A stretch of DNA of 7,251 nucleotides from Flavobacteriales bacterium. Its GTDB lineage: Bacteria; Bacteroidota; Bacteroidia; Flavobacteriales; BACL11. Position 1 is the stretch's first letter. The number at the start of each line of letters is the position of its first letter. The notes under the pieces were generated by a model. The model saw only the letters and a list, made by a program, of their open reading frames with translations. It made no database searches and was not told the origin of the DNA. Below, in pieces: positions 1-7,251 of this stretch. Made by a program: the position numbers and the translations under genes. The stretch lies in assembly GCA_012960835.1 (NCBI GenBank), contig DUAL01000059.1, positions 1 through 7,251 on the forward strand, read 5' to 3'.

Positions 1-221
1 CTGCTGAGGGTTTAATTACTTATGTGAAGGATAGACCAGGTCATGACAAACGCTACGCTATTGATGCTAATAAACTTAAGAATGAGTTAGGGTGGGAGCC
101 ATCATTACAATTTGAAGAAGGATTGGCCAAAACAATTGCATGGTATTTATCTAATGAAAAGTGGATGGACAATATCACTTCTGGTGATTATCAAAAATAT
201 TACGAGCAACAATATAGTTAA
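1..221 (+). CDS. rfbB: dTDP-glucose 4,6-dehydratase, C-terminal end (partial)
   Basis: Only the last 72 codons are present; the reading frame enters from the left edge with its first full codon at position 3. The enzyme converts dTDP-glucose to dTDP-4-keto-6-deoxyglucose in the cytoplasm, using bound NAD, the second step of dTDP-rhamnose (and other deoxysugar) synthesis for surface polysaccharides. Seen in the sequence: the family's C-terminal signature YVKDRPGHDKRYAID, then a KLKNELGW-type helix, then WYLSNEKWMDNITSGDYQ and the end KYYEQQYS, all very typical of RmlB/RfbB and not of other sugar-nucleotide dehydratases. The GTG at 24 is an internal valine codon, not the start. The catalytic part lies upstream of the window. 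The polysaccharide phosphatase gene follows after 12 bp, which suggests one operon. Confidence 0.93.
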   Translation, partial: AEGLITYVKDRPGHDKRYAIDANKLKNELGWEPSLQFEEGLAKTIAWYLSNEKWMDNITSGDYQKYYEQQYS

Positions 222-233
222 AACACATAAAAT

Positions 234-968
234 ATGTTAACATGGTTTTCAAAAAAGGAGGAGGAATTAGAACCTCTTGATTTTTCAATACTGAAAACTG
301 ATATTCATTCTCATTTTATTCCAGGTATTGATGATGGATCTCCTGATATGGACACCACTATAAGCCTGATAAAAGAAATGCAACAGTTGGGTTTTAAAAA
401 AGTAATTACCAGCCCACATGTGATGAGTGATTTTTATCAAAACACGTCTGAAACTATTTTATCTGGCCTAAATAAAGTGAGGTCGGAGTTAAAAGCTCAA
501 GCTATCTCTATTGAGATTGAAGCAGCTGCAGAATATTATATTGATTTTGAATTTGAACAAAGAATTGGAAAAGAAAAATTCTTAACATTTGGCGGTAATT
601 ATATATTAGTTGAGCTTTCGTTTATTGAGGAACCCAGAAATTTATTTGATATCATTTTTAAACTACAATTAGAAGGATATAAAGTAGTACTTGCTCATCC
701 TGAAAGGTATGCATACCACAGAATGGAAGATTATAATGAACTAAAAAATAGAGGAGTATTATTGCAAATTAATTTACTTTCATTAATTGGATATTATTCA
801 CCACAGGTTCAGAAAAAAACAGAGAAACTCATTGAAGAAAATTTAGTAAGTTTTGTAGGCACTGACTGCCATAATATGCATCATGCACAGCTATATGAAA
901 AATGCCAGACTAAAAAATCTTGGCATGATTTAGTAAAAAGTAAAATGCTATTAAATCACACTTTATAA
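234..968 (+). CDS. CpsB/YwqE-type PHP-domain tyrosine-protein phosphatase
   Basis: A 244-residue metal-dependent phosphatase of the PHP superfamily, as found in capsule and exopolysaccharide clusters (CpsB, CapC, YwqE). Known members dephosphorylate the tyrosine kinase that controls polysaccharide chain length and export. Seen: the metal-binding start TDIHSHFIPGIDDG with H25, H27, D33 and D34, SPH at 61-62, an acidic patch ending at E100, AHPERY with H155, and GTDCHN with D211 and H213. These are the expected metal ligands in the expected order and the length is normal. The short charged N-terminus (WFSKKEEE) resembles other Bacteroidota members. The ATG at 234 lies 12 bp after the rfbB stop; there is no Shine-Dalgarno sequence. 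The neighbour supports a role in surface polysaccharide. The last 13 bp overlap the end of the convergent fabD. The actual partner kinase is not in the window. Confidence 0.9.
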   Translation: MLTWFSKKEEELEPLDFSILKTDIHSHFIPGIDDGSPDMDTTISLIKEMQQLGFKKVITSPHVMSDFYQNTSETILSGLNKVRSELKAQAISIEIEAAAEYYIDFEFEQRIGKEKFLTFGGNYILVELSFIEEPRNLFDIIFKLQLEGYKVVLAHPERYAYHRMEDYNELKNRGVLLQINLLSLIGYYSPQVQKKTEKLIEENLVSFVGTDCHNMHHAQLYEKCQTKKSWHDLVKSKMLLNHTL

Positions 969-1843
969 ATAGCACTTTCAGTAAGGGTTTGCCTGTCTAC
1001 TTTCTTAAATAAGCCCTGTAATACTTTACCAGGCCCCATTTCAGTTACTGATGATAATCCGTCAGCAAGCATTGCCTGCATAGTTTGAGTCCACATTACT
1101 GAAGCAGTAAGTTGTTTTTTAAGATTTTCTTTTATTTCACCTGAATTTGTAGTTGGAGATGCAGTCACATTCTGATAAATAGGACAGACTCCCGTATTAA
1201 ACTCTGTGCTGTCAATTGCAGACTCTAATTCTGCTCTTGCTGGCTCCATAAGCGGAGAGTGAAACGCACCACCAACCGGAAGTTTAAGTGCTTTTCTGGC
1301 ACCTGCTTCTGTTAATTTTTCGCAAGCAATATCTATTCCTTTATTGCTACCAGAAATCACTAATTGCCCTGGGCAATTGTAATTTGCAGGCACAACTATA
1401 TCATCAATTTCAGAACAAATTTGCTCAACAACTTCATTTCCAAGACCTATTACAGCAGCCATAGTTGATGGGTTTTGTTCACAAGCTTTTTGCATTGCTA
1501 TTGCTCTTTTGGATACTAATTTAAGCCCATCTTCAAAAGATAAATAGCCTGTAGCAACTAATGCTGAAAATTCTCCAAGCGAATGACCAGCAACCATCTC
1601 TGGCTTAAAAGAGTCGCCTAATACTTTTGCTAAAATTACGGAATGCAAAAAGATAGCAGGTTGCGTTACTTTTGTTTGTTTTAAGCTTTCGAAATTTTCT
1701 CCAAACATAATGTCTGTAATAGAGAATCCTAAAATTTCATTTGCTTTTTCAAACAGCTCTTTTGCAGTTTCAGAGTTATCATAAAGGTCTTTTCCCATTC
1801 CAGGAAATTGAGCGCCTTGCCCAGGAAACACAAATGCTTTCAT
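956..1843 (-). CDS. fabD: malonyl-CoA:acyl carrier protein transacylase
   Basis: A 295-residue cytoplasmic enzyme that moves malonyl groups from coenzyme A to acyl carrier protein, supplying extender units to fatty acid synthesis. Seen: the N-terminal FPGQGAQ motif (residues 6-12, with Q9 and Q12 near the oxyanion site), TQPAIF at 60-65, the nucleophile elbow GHSLGEF with catalytic S88, an arginine in SKRAIAMQ (R113) expected to bind the malonyl carboxylate, ANYNCPGQ at 153-160, catalytic histidine H195 in GAFHSPLM, and a C-terminal EMGPGKVLQGL segment. Full family length, nothing missing. The start ATG is 4 bp after the folE stop, so it is probably co-transcribed with folE. There is no Shine-Dalgarno sequence. 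It is not beside other fab genes here, and its 3' end overlaps the convergent phosphatase gene by 13 bp. Confidence 0.96.
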   Translation of the reverse strand: MKAFVFPGQGAQFPGMGKDLYDNSETAKELFEKANEILGFSITDIMFGENFESLKQTKVTQPAIFLHSVILAKVLGDSFKPEMVAGHSLGEFSALVATGYLSFEDGLKLVSKRAIAMQKACEQNPSTMAAVIGLGNEVVEQICSEIDDIVVPANYNCPGQLVISGSNKGIDIACEKLTEAGARKALKLPVGGAFHSPLMEPARAELESAIDSTEFNTGVCPIYQNVTASPTTNSGEIKENLKKQLTASVMWTQTMQAMLADGLSSVTEMGPGKVLQGLFKKVDRQTLTESAIYKV

Positions 1844-1847
1844 AGGT

Positions 1848-2411
1848 TTATTTTATCAAATTCATAAATTCAGAACGCGTTTTCTCATCTTTTAAAAAAG
1901 TGCCTGAAAAAGCAGATGTTGTTGTAGAGGAATGTTGTTTTTGCACCCCTCTCATTTGCATGCAAAGGTGTTGTGCTTCAATTACGACAGCAACTCCTTT
2001 AGGGTTAAGCGTGTCTTGTAAGCAATCTTTTATCTCATCTGTTAATCGCTCTTGCACTTGCAATCTTCTGGCAAAAACATCAACAATTCTTGGTATTTTA
2101 CTAAGCCCTACTATGTGTCCGTTTGGAATATATGCAATGTGTGCTTTGCCAAAAAAAGGCAACATATGATGTTCGCAAAGAGAGTAGATCTCAATGTCTT
2201 TCACTAAAACCATTTGGCTATACTCTTCAGCAAACATGGCTGATTGTATAATTTTAGTAGGATCTTGCTTATAGCCATCAGTTAAGAATTCCATTGATTT
2301 TGCTACACGTTCAGGAGTTTTTAATAGACCTTCTCTCTCTGAGTTTTCACCTATTTCAGATAAAACTGATTTAATGCTATTGGCTAGATTTTTATTGTAA
2401 GAGTTGCTCAT
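1848..2411 (-). CDS. folE: GTP cyclohydrolase I
   Basis: A 187-residue enzyme that converts GTP to 7,8-dihydroneopterin triphosphate and formate, the first step of folate synthesis and the source of other pterins. Seen: EGLLKTPERVAKSM at 27-40, the zinc and catalytic segment YSLCEHHMLPFFG with C79, H81 and H82, GLSKIPRIVDVFARRLQVQE at 102-121 (K105 and R108), the third zinc ligand C150 in QHLCMQMRG with H148, and R154 with the following QKQHSSTTTSAFSG. By alignment to the E. coli enzyme, C79, H82 and C150 are the zinc ligands. It is shorter than E. coli FolE at the N-terminus, but the catalytic core is complete. It is the first gene of the folE-fabD pair, with a TATATTTG promoter element just upstream. 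Confidence 0.97.
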   Translation of the reverse strand: MSNSYNKNLANSIKSVLSEIGENSEREGLLKTPERVAKSMEFLTDGYKQDPTKIIQSAMFAEEYSQMVLVKDIEIYSLCEHHMLPFFGKAHIAYIPNGHIVGLSKIPRIVDVFARRLQVQERLTDEIKDCLQDTLNPKGVAVVIEAQHLCMQMRGVQKQHSSTTTSAFSGTFLKDEKTRSEFMNLIK

Positions 2412-2429
2412 TATTTTATTAAATAGACC

Positions 2430-2463
2430 GCAAATATACTACCTTTTCTTTTGATATATTTGC
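2430..2463. promoter_or_regulatory. divergent folE / mqnB promoter region with 9-bp inverted repeat
   Basis: The 55-bp gap between folE and mqnB contains GCAAATATA at 2430-2438 and its exact reverse complement TATATTTGC at 2455-2463, with 16 bp between. Each arm reads as the Bacteroidota -7 element TAnnTTTG pointing away from the other: the minus-strand copy is 2438-2431 and serves folE, the plus-strand copy is 2455-2462 and serves mqnB. Neither has a clear TTTG about 19 bp upstream, so the -33 match is poor. The plus-strand element ends only 4 bp before the mqnB ATG. The repeat might also be an operator. That both genes are transcribed from here is inferred. Confidence 0.55.
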
Positions 2464-2466
2464 CAA

Positions 2467-3045
2467 ATGAAGATACTATTAATAGCTGCTACTTCAGATG
2501 AAATCATAAAAGAATGTTTTTCGAAATCTGAAATTTTAATTTCAGGAGTTGGAATGGTAAATACTACTTACGCATTAACTAAACATTTAAGAGAGAACTC
2601 TTATGATTTAGTAGTTAATATGGGGGTTGCTGGCTGTTTTAATTCTGCTATAAAAATTGGTGATGTAGTTGAAGTTGTAGAAGACCATTTTTCGGAAATT
2701 GGTTTTGAAAATGGAGAAGAGTTTGAAAATTTTTCTGATTTTGAAATAACTAGTACTTTTAAAGTAGAAGGCAAAACCAATTTGCAAAAGGTAAAAGGAA
2801 TTACGGTAAATACCGTTCATGGAAATGAGGATTCTATTGCTAGAATAATAAGCAGATTAAACCCAGATGTGGAAAGTATGGAGGGGGCGGCTATTTTTAA
2901 AGTCTGCAAGGAATTTGCTGTTCCTTGCATGCAGATAAGAGCCATTTCGAATAAAGTGGAAAAGCGGAATAGAGAAAATTGGAATATGCCATTAGCGATT
3001 CAAAACTTGAATACTACTGTTCAGCAAATAATTGTTGCACTATGA
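2467..3045 (+). CDS. mqnB: futalosine hydrolase
   Basis: A 192-residue member of the nucleoside phosphorylase/hydrolase superfamily. It splits futalosine into hypoxanthine and dehypoxanthine futalosine in the futalosine pathway to menaquinone. Seen: the beta-strand start MKILLIAATSDE, SGVGMVNTTYAL at 26-37, NMGVAGCFN with IGDVVEV at 51-70 (the family's glycine-rich nucleoside site), VESMEGAAIFKVC at 135-147 with the ribose-binding M138-E139 pair, and RAISNKVEKRNRENW at 158-172. In the last motif the related MTA/SAH nucleosidases have an acidic residue where N162 stands; an ISN pattern there is what I recall for futalosine hydrolases. The following gene, mqnD, supports this assignment over a general nucleosidase. 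The gene ends in an ATGA overlap with mqnD. There is no Shine-Dalgarno sequence, and the promoter element is so close that the mRNA may be leaderless. Confidence 0.9.
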   Translation: MKILLIAATSDEIIKECFSKSEILISGVGMVNTTYALTKHLRENSYDLVVNMGVAGCFNSAIKIGDVVEVVEDHFSEIGFENGEEFENFSDFEITSTFKVEGKTNLQKVKGITVNTVHGNEDSIARIISRLNPDVESMEGAAIFKVCKEFAVPCMQIRAISNKVEKRNRENWNMPLAIQNLNTTVQQIIVAL

Positions 3046-3848
3046 AACTGACTTTAGGTTTTTCTCCTTGTCCAAATGACACTTTTATTTTTGATGCCAT
3101 GGTGCATCATAAAATTGACACTGAAGGCTTGGATTTTGAAGTGATTTTTGGGGATGTAGAACAATTAAATAAATGGGCGTTTCAAGGAAAATTGGATATT
3201 ACAAAACTTTCGTTTAATGCTTTTACTCATTGTGTAAACGATTATGCACTTTTGGATAGTGGCTCAGCACTTGGAAATAATTGTGGTCCGCTACTGATTA
3301 AAAAACCAAATACCATTTTAACTACCAACAGTAAAATTTCCATTCCTGGAAAATACACGACTGCCAATATGTTGTTGGGAATTGCTTTTCCATTGCATCA
3401 GAATAAAGTAGAAACGCTTTTTTCTGAAATTGAAAATGAAGTGTTAGCTGGAAAGGTAGATGCGGGACTTATCATACACGAAAACCGATTTACCTATCAA
3501 GAAAAAGGATTGGAAAAAATAAAAGATTTAGGAGAGTTTTGGGAAAAAGAAACAGGATTACCTATTCCTTTGGGTGGCATTGTAGTGAAAAGAGAATTAC
3601 CTTTTGAAGTTCAGCAAAAGGTAGAAAGAGTACTTAGGAAAAGTGTAGAATATGCTTTTGCAAACCCTAATAGTTCGGCTGACTATGTTAAATACCATGC
3701 TCAAGAAATGGAAAAAGCAGTTGTTGATGCTCATATAAATTTATATGTTAATGATTTTTCTGTCTCTTTAGGAATTGAAGGAAGAGAAGCAGTACAACTG
3801 CTTTTTGAAAAATCAGGAAAGGAGTATAGTTCTATTTTTGTTGAATAA
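3042..3848 (+). CDS. mqnD: 1,4-dihydroxy-6-naphthoate synthase
   Basis: A 268-residue enzyme with a periplasmic-binding-protein-like fold but no signal peptide, so cytoplasmic. It turns cyclic dehypoxanthinylfutalosine into 1,4-dihydroxy-6-naphthoate, the naphthoquinone ring precursor of menaquinone. Seen: LGFSPCPNDTFIFDAM at 5-20, DVEQLNKWAFQGKLDITKLS at 38-57, the glycine-rich GSALGNNCGPLL at 74-85, the anion-binding IPGKYTTAN at 101-109, and GLIIHENRF with H146, which lines up with the proposed catalytic histidine of the family. The start at 3042 is chosen because the protein then begins MKLTLGFSPCPND like its relatives and because it overlaps the mqnB stop as ATGA, implying translational coupling. 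The frame stays open to 2979, but those extra 21 residues are mqnB sequence read out of frame. Confidence 0.95.
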   Translation: MKLTLGFSPCPNDTFIFDAMVHHKIDTEGLDFEVIFGDVEQLNKWAFQGKLDITKLSFNAFTHCVNDYALLDSGSALGNNCGPLLIKKPNTILTTNSKISIPGKYTTANMLLGIAFPLHQNKVETLFSEIENEVLAGKVDAGLIIHENRFTYQEKGLEKIKDLGEFWEKETGLPIPLGGIVVKRELPFEVQQKVERVLRKSVEYAFANPNSSADYVKYHAQEMEKAVVDAHINLYVNDFSVSLGIEGREAVQLLFEKSGKEYSSIFVE

Positions 3849-3867
3849 TTGTCTATTCCACAATTAT
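3845..3867 (+). terminator. possible weak hairpin terminator after mqnD
   Basis: ATAATTGT (3845-3852) and ACAATTAT (3860-3867) form a perfect 8-bp stem with a 7-nt loop, starting at the mqnD stop codon and followed by a T-rich stretch (CCTTTTCTCC). The stem has only one G-C pair and the T run is broken, so termination would be weak. The 3' arm also encodes codons of the antisense secretion-tail relic, so the repeat may be chance. Confidence 0.3.
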
Positions 3868-3972
3868 CCTTTTCTCCACTTTTTCATTATCATAAATATA
3901 AAATAGTGACGTATTTGTAGTTGGTAAAGTTTTTCTTCCCAATACATCTACAATTTTATCGGTTTTCCTTTT
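3853..3972 (-). pseudogene. relic of a type IX secretion C-terminal tail (copy 1)
   Basis: On the minus strand this encodes 39 residues that end at a TAG stop at 3855-3853 and have an in-frame TAA directly upstream at 3975-3973. The peptide contains KIVDVLGRKTLPTTNTS and then LFYIYDNEKVEKRIIVE at the very end. This matches the C-terminal tails I know from Bacteroidota secreted proteins carrying a type IX (Por) sorting domain, which run (I/V)xDxLGR ... N(T)xLFYIYDDGxVEKxIxIE-stop. No start codon context or preceding domain remains, so it is read as the leftover 3' end of a once much longer secreted or cell-surface protein gene. The function of the lost part is unknown. Its stop lies 4 bp beyond the convergent mqnD stop. 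Confidence 0.6.
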
Positions 3973-4009
3973 TTAGGTTATACTAATTTAATTGTTAAAT
4001 AGCTACAAA

Positions 4010-4312
4010 ATGACTCTCAATTCTCAAAAGAAGAAAAAAATCTTCACCGATTTAATTTCAGCTTTATCTGATTTAGATGAGAAGGTAATGCTCAATCATT
4101 TTGATTTCATTTCCTTTTTTGAAACCAAAATTAAAGACAATTTCATGGCTAGTGTTTTAAAAAATAAAAAGCATAAAAATCACCCAAATAATTTTCTAAA
4201 ATGCTATTTTTTACAAGCTATTCCAATACAATCTTTATTCCTCTTACTTTTTCTACATCATAAATCACTTTTTAGGTTTCTACAACATCCAAAATATGAG
4301 GTACTTACATAA
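4010..4312 (+). CDS. hypothetical small ORF, doubtful
   Basis: I do not recognise this 100-codon frame. It begins at the ATG at 4010 (an upstream TTG at 3992 is also in frame) and starts MTLNSQKKKKIF. The first ~60 residues are lysine-rich with plausible codon use (segment SALSDLDEKVMLNHFDF). From about residue 70 the frame turns into a leucine/phenylalanine run (SLFLLLFLHH) that lies exactly antisense to secretion-tail relic copy 2, so this half is probably an artefact. There is no Shine-Dalgarno sequence and no promoter I can defend. It may be a decayed gene fragment or chance open frame in AT-rich DNA. Confidence 0.25.
   Translation: MTLNSQKKKKIFTDLISALSDLDEKVMLNHFDFISFFETKIKDNFMASVLKNKKHKNHPNNFLKCYFLQAIPIQSLFLLLFLHHKSLFRFLQHPKYEVLT
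4218..4295 (-). pseudogene. degraded relic of a type IX secretion C-terminal tail (copy 2)
   Basis: On the minus strand the frame reads ILDVVET, then a TAA at 4274-4272, then KVIYDVEKVRGIKIVLE and a TAG stop at 4220-4218. The order of elements is the same as in copy 1 (IVDVLGR ... FYIYDNEKVEKRIIVE-stop), with the middle segment shortened and interrupted by a stop. On the plus strand both copies begin CTATTCCA at the stop and reach ATCATAAAT 37 to 40 bp later. The nucleotide similarity supports common origin, but the match is short, AT-rich and judged by eye. Confidence 0.4.
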
Positions 4313-4356
4313 AATAATAAGGCATAAAAAATATTATTAAAAAAGAAGAGAAAAGT

Positions 4357-4387
4357 TTTGTTCGGTATTAATAAGCATTTATATTTG
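4357..4387 (+). promoter_or_regulatory. rRNA operon promoter P1
   Basis: TTTG at 4357-4360, 19 bp, then TATATTTG at 4380-4387: a full match to the Bacteroidota housekeeping sigma consensus TTTG-N19-21-TAnnTTTG. The DNA just upstream (4320-4356) is strongly A/T-rich, as is common at rRNA promoters. Transcription would begin at about 4391-4394, some 160 nt before 16S rRNA. It points toward the rRNA genes and no protein gene follows before them. Confidence 0.75.
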
Positions 4388-4431
4388 CAGCCGCTTTTAA
4401 AAAACCAAATTAGTATTTTTAGGTAAAAAGC

Positions 4432-4462
4432 TTTGAAGGTTTAGCATTTTAAGTTAAATTTG
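4432..4462 (+). promoter_or_regulatory. rRNA operon promoter P2
   Basis: TTTG at 4432-4435, 19 bp, then TAAATTTG at 4455-4462. It is a second full match to the same consensus with the same spacer length, exactly 75 bp downstream of P1. The predicted start, about 4466-4469, lies just before the boxA-like element, so both transcripts would carry boxA and the 16S processing stem. Tandem promoters are common for rRNA operons in bacteria; their use here is inferred. Confidence 0.7.
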
Positions 4463-4473
4463 CTATCCTTTTT

Positions 4474-4485
4474 TGTTCTTTGAAT
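4474..4485 (+). promoter_or_regulatory. boxA-like antitermination element in rRNA leader
   Basis: TGTTCTTTGAAT resembles the bacterial boxA consensus TGYTCTTTRAMA, the RNA site for the NusB-S10 antitermination complex. A near copy (AGTTCTTTGACA) is found again before 23S rRNA, which supports the reading. Confidence 0.6.
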
Positions 4486-4489
4486 TAAT

Positions 4490-4525
4490 GAAGATAGAAA
4501 ATCAAATTAAACACATTCTATAAGT
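4490..4525 (+). other. 5' arm of 16S rRNA processing stem
   Basis: This leader segment is close to an exact reverse complement of 6085-6121 just after 16S rRNA. Paired blocks include GAAGAT with ATCTTC, AAATCAAATTAAAC with GTTTAATTTGATTT, and ATAAGT with ACTTAT. Such stems enclose 16S rRNA and are cut by RNase III-type nucleases to release the precursor. Confidence 0.8.
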
Positions 4526-4551
4526 CAATCAAATTTTTACAAACTTTTTTT

Positions 4552-6077
<1,526 letters not shown>

Positions 6078-6084
6078 AGAGAAC

Positions 6085-6121
6085 ACTTATAAAATTTGTT
6101 TAATTTGATTTTTTCATCTTC
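6085..6121 (+). other. 3' arm of 16S rRNA processing stem
   Basis: This stretch in the 16S-tRNA spacer is complementary to leader positions 4490-4525 across about 36 bp with few mismatches, forming a long stem that loops out the whole 16S rRNA. It begins about 8 nt after the mature 3' end, where precursor cleavage is expected. Confidence 0.8.
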
Positions 6122-6143
6122 TTTTTTGTGAATATCCCTTGCG

Positions 6144-6217
6144 AGTCTCGTAGCTCAGCTGGTTAGAGCGCTACACTGATAATGTAGAGGTCGGCAGTTC
6201 GAGTCTGCCCGGGACTA
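6144..6217 (+). tRNA. ileT: tRNA-Ile (anticodon GAU)
   Basis: A 74-nt cloverleaf. The acceptor stem AGTCTCG pairs with CGGGACT, the anticodon stem CTACA/TGTAG carries loop CTGATAA with anticodon GAT at 6178-6180, and the T stem GGCAG/CTGCC carries loop TTCGAGT. The discriminator base is A6217. The 3' CCA is not encoded. It reads isoleucine AUC/AUU codons and lies in the usual 16S-23S spacer position. Confidence 0.97.
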
Positions 6218-6222
6218 CACAT

Positions 6223-6296
6223 GGGGGATTAGCTCAGTTGGCTAGAGCGCCTGCTTTGCAAGCAGGAGGTCATCGGTTCGACTCCGATATTCTCCA
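6223..6296 (+). tRNA. alaT: tRNA-Ala (anticodon UGC)
   Basis: A 74-nt cloverleaf. The acceptor stem GGGGGAT pairs with ATTCTCC through two G-U pairs, the anticodon stem CCTGC/GCAGG carries loop TTTGCAA with anticodon TGC at 6257-6259, and the T stem ATCGG/CCGAT has a normal 7-nt loop. One of the G-U pairs is G3-U70, the identity element read by alanyl-tRNA synthetase. CCA is not encoded. Only 5 nt separate it from tRNA-Ile. Confidence 0.97.
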
Positions 6297-6301
6297 CAAA
6301 A

Positions 6302-6313
6302 AGTTCTTTGACA
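6302..6313 (+). promoter_or_regulatory. boxA-like element before 23S rRNA
   Basis: AGTTCTTTGACA in the spacer after tRNA-Ala matches boxA (TGYTCTTTRAMA) apart from its first bases and shares GTTCTTTGA with the leader copy at 4475-4483. A boxA ahead of each large rRNA is the usual arrangement. Confidence 0.55.
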
Positions 6314-6341
6314 TATTGTAATGAGTATATATATTTAATAT

Positions 6342-7251
<910 letters not shown>

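Noticed and set aside
257..265. GGAGGAGGA resembling a strong Shine-Dalgarno site
   Set aside because: It encodes lysine/glutamate codons within the phosphatase N-terminus and no start codon follows at a suitable distance.
1900..2169. 89-codon plus-strand open frame inside folE
   Set aside because: It is fully antisense to a well-conserved folE, cysteine-rich and without recognisable motifs; a shadow frame.
2608..2820. 70-codon minus-strand open frame inside mqnB
   Set aside because: Antisense to a clear coding gene, with low-complexity F/Y/K/I composition.
2979..3041. N-terminal extension of mqnD by 21 residues
   Set aside because: The extra residues are mqnB codons read in another frame; the family start MKLTLGFSPCPND and the ATGA overlap favour 3042.
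3971..4425. TTTTAGGT recurring at about 3971, 4270 and 4416
   Set aside because: Short, AT-rich and irregularly spaced; not distinguishable from chance, and no insertion-sequence ends or target duplications accompany it.

Overview
The window comes from a member of the Bacteroidota. Four things point there: the 16S rRNA has the phylum's typical start and 3' end, the promoters read TTTG-N19-TAnnTTTG, none of the protein genes has a clear Shine-Dalgarno sequence, and fragments resembling type IX secretion C-terminal tails are present. Menaquinone is made by the futalosine route. Order and family cannot be fixed by eye; Flavobacteriales-like and Cytophagales-like lineages both remain possible. 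DNA outside the RNA genes is AT-rich.

Left part (1-968, + strand): the end of a surface-polysaccharide cluster. It holds the C-terminus of dTDP-glucose 4,6-dehydratase (rmlB/rfbB) followed closely by a CpsB/YwqE-type PHP-domain tyrosine phosphatase. Next, on the - strand (956-2411), are folE (GTP cyclohydrolase I) and fabD (malonyl-CoA:ACP transacylase), 4 bp apart. The fabD 3' end overlaps the phosphatase 3' end by 13 bp.

A 55-bp divergent intergenic region with a perfect 9-bp inverted repeat of the -7 promoter element separates folE from mqnB-mqnD (+ strand). These two menaquinone genes overlap by ATGA.

From 3849 to about 4350 the sequence is degraded accessory DNA. It contains two related antisense fragments that look like the last codons of type IX secretion cargo proteins, and one doubtful small ORF.

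The right part (about 4350 to the end, + strand) is an rRNA operon: two tandem promoters with identical spacing, a leader with a boxA-like element and one arm of the 16S processing stem, 16S rRNA, tRNA-Ile(GAU), tRNA-Ala(UGC), a second boxA-like element, and the first ~910 nt of 23S rRNA, which runs off the window. I see no sign of a wholly new system. The most notable items are the paired secretion-tail relics, the tandem rrn promoters and the symmetric divergent promoter region.
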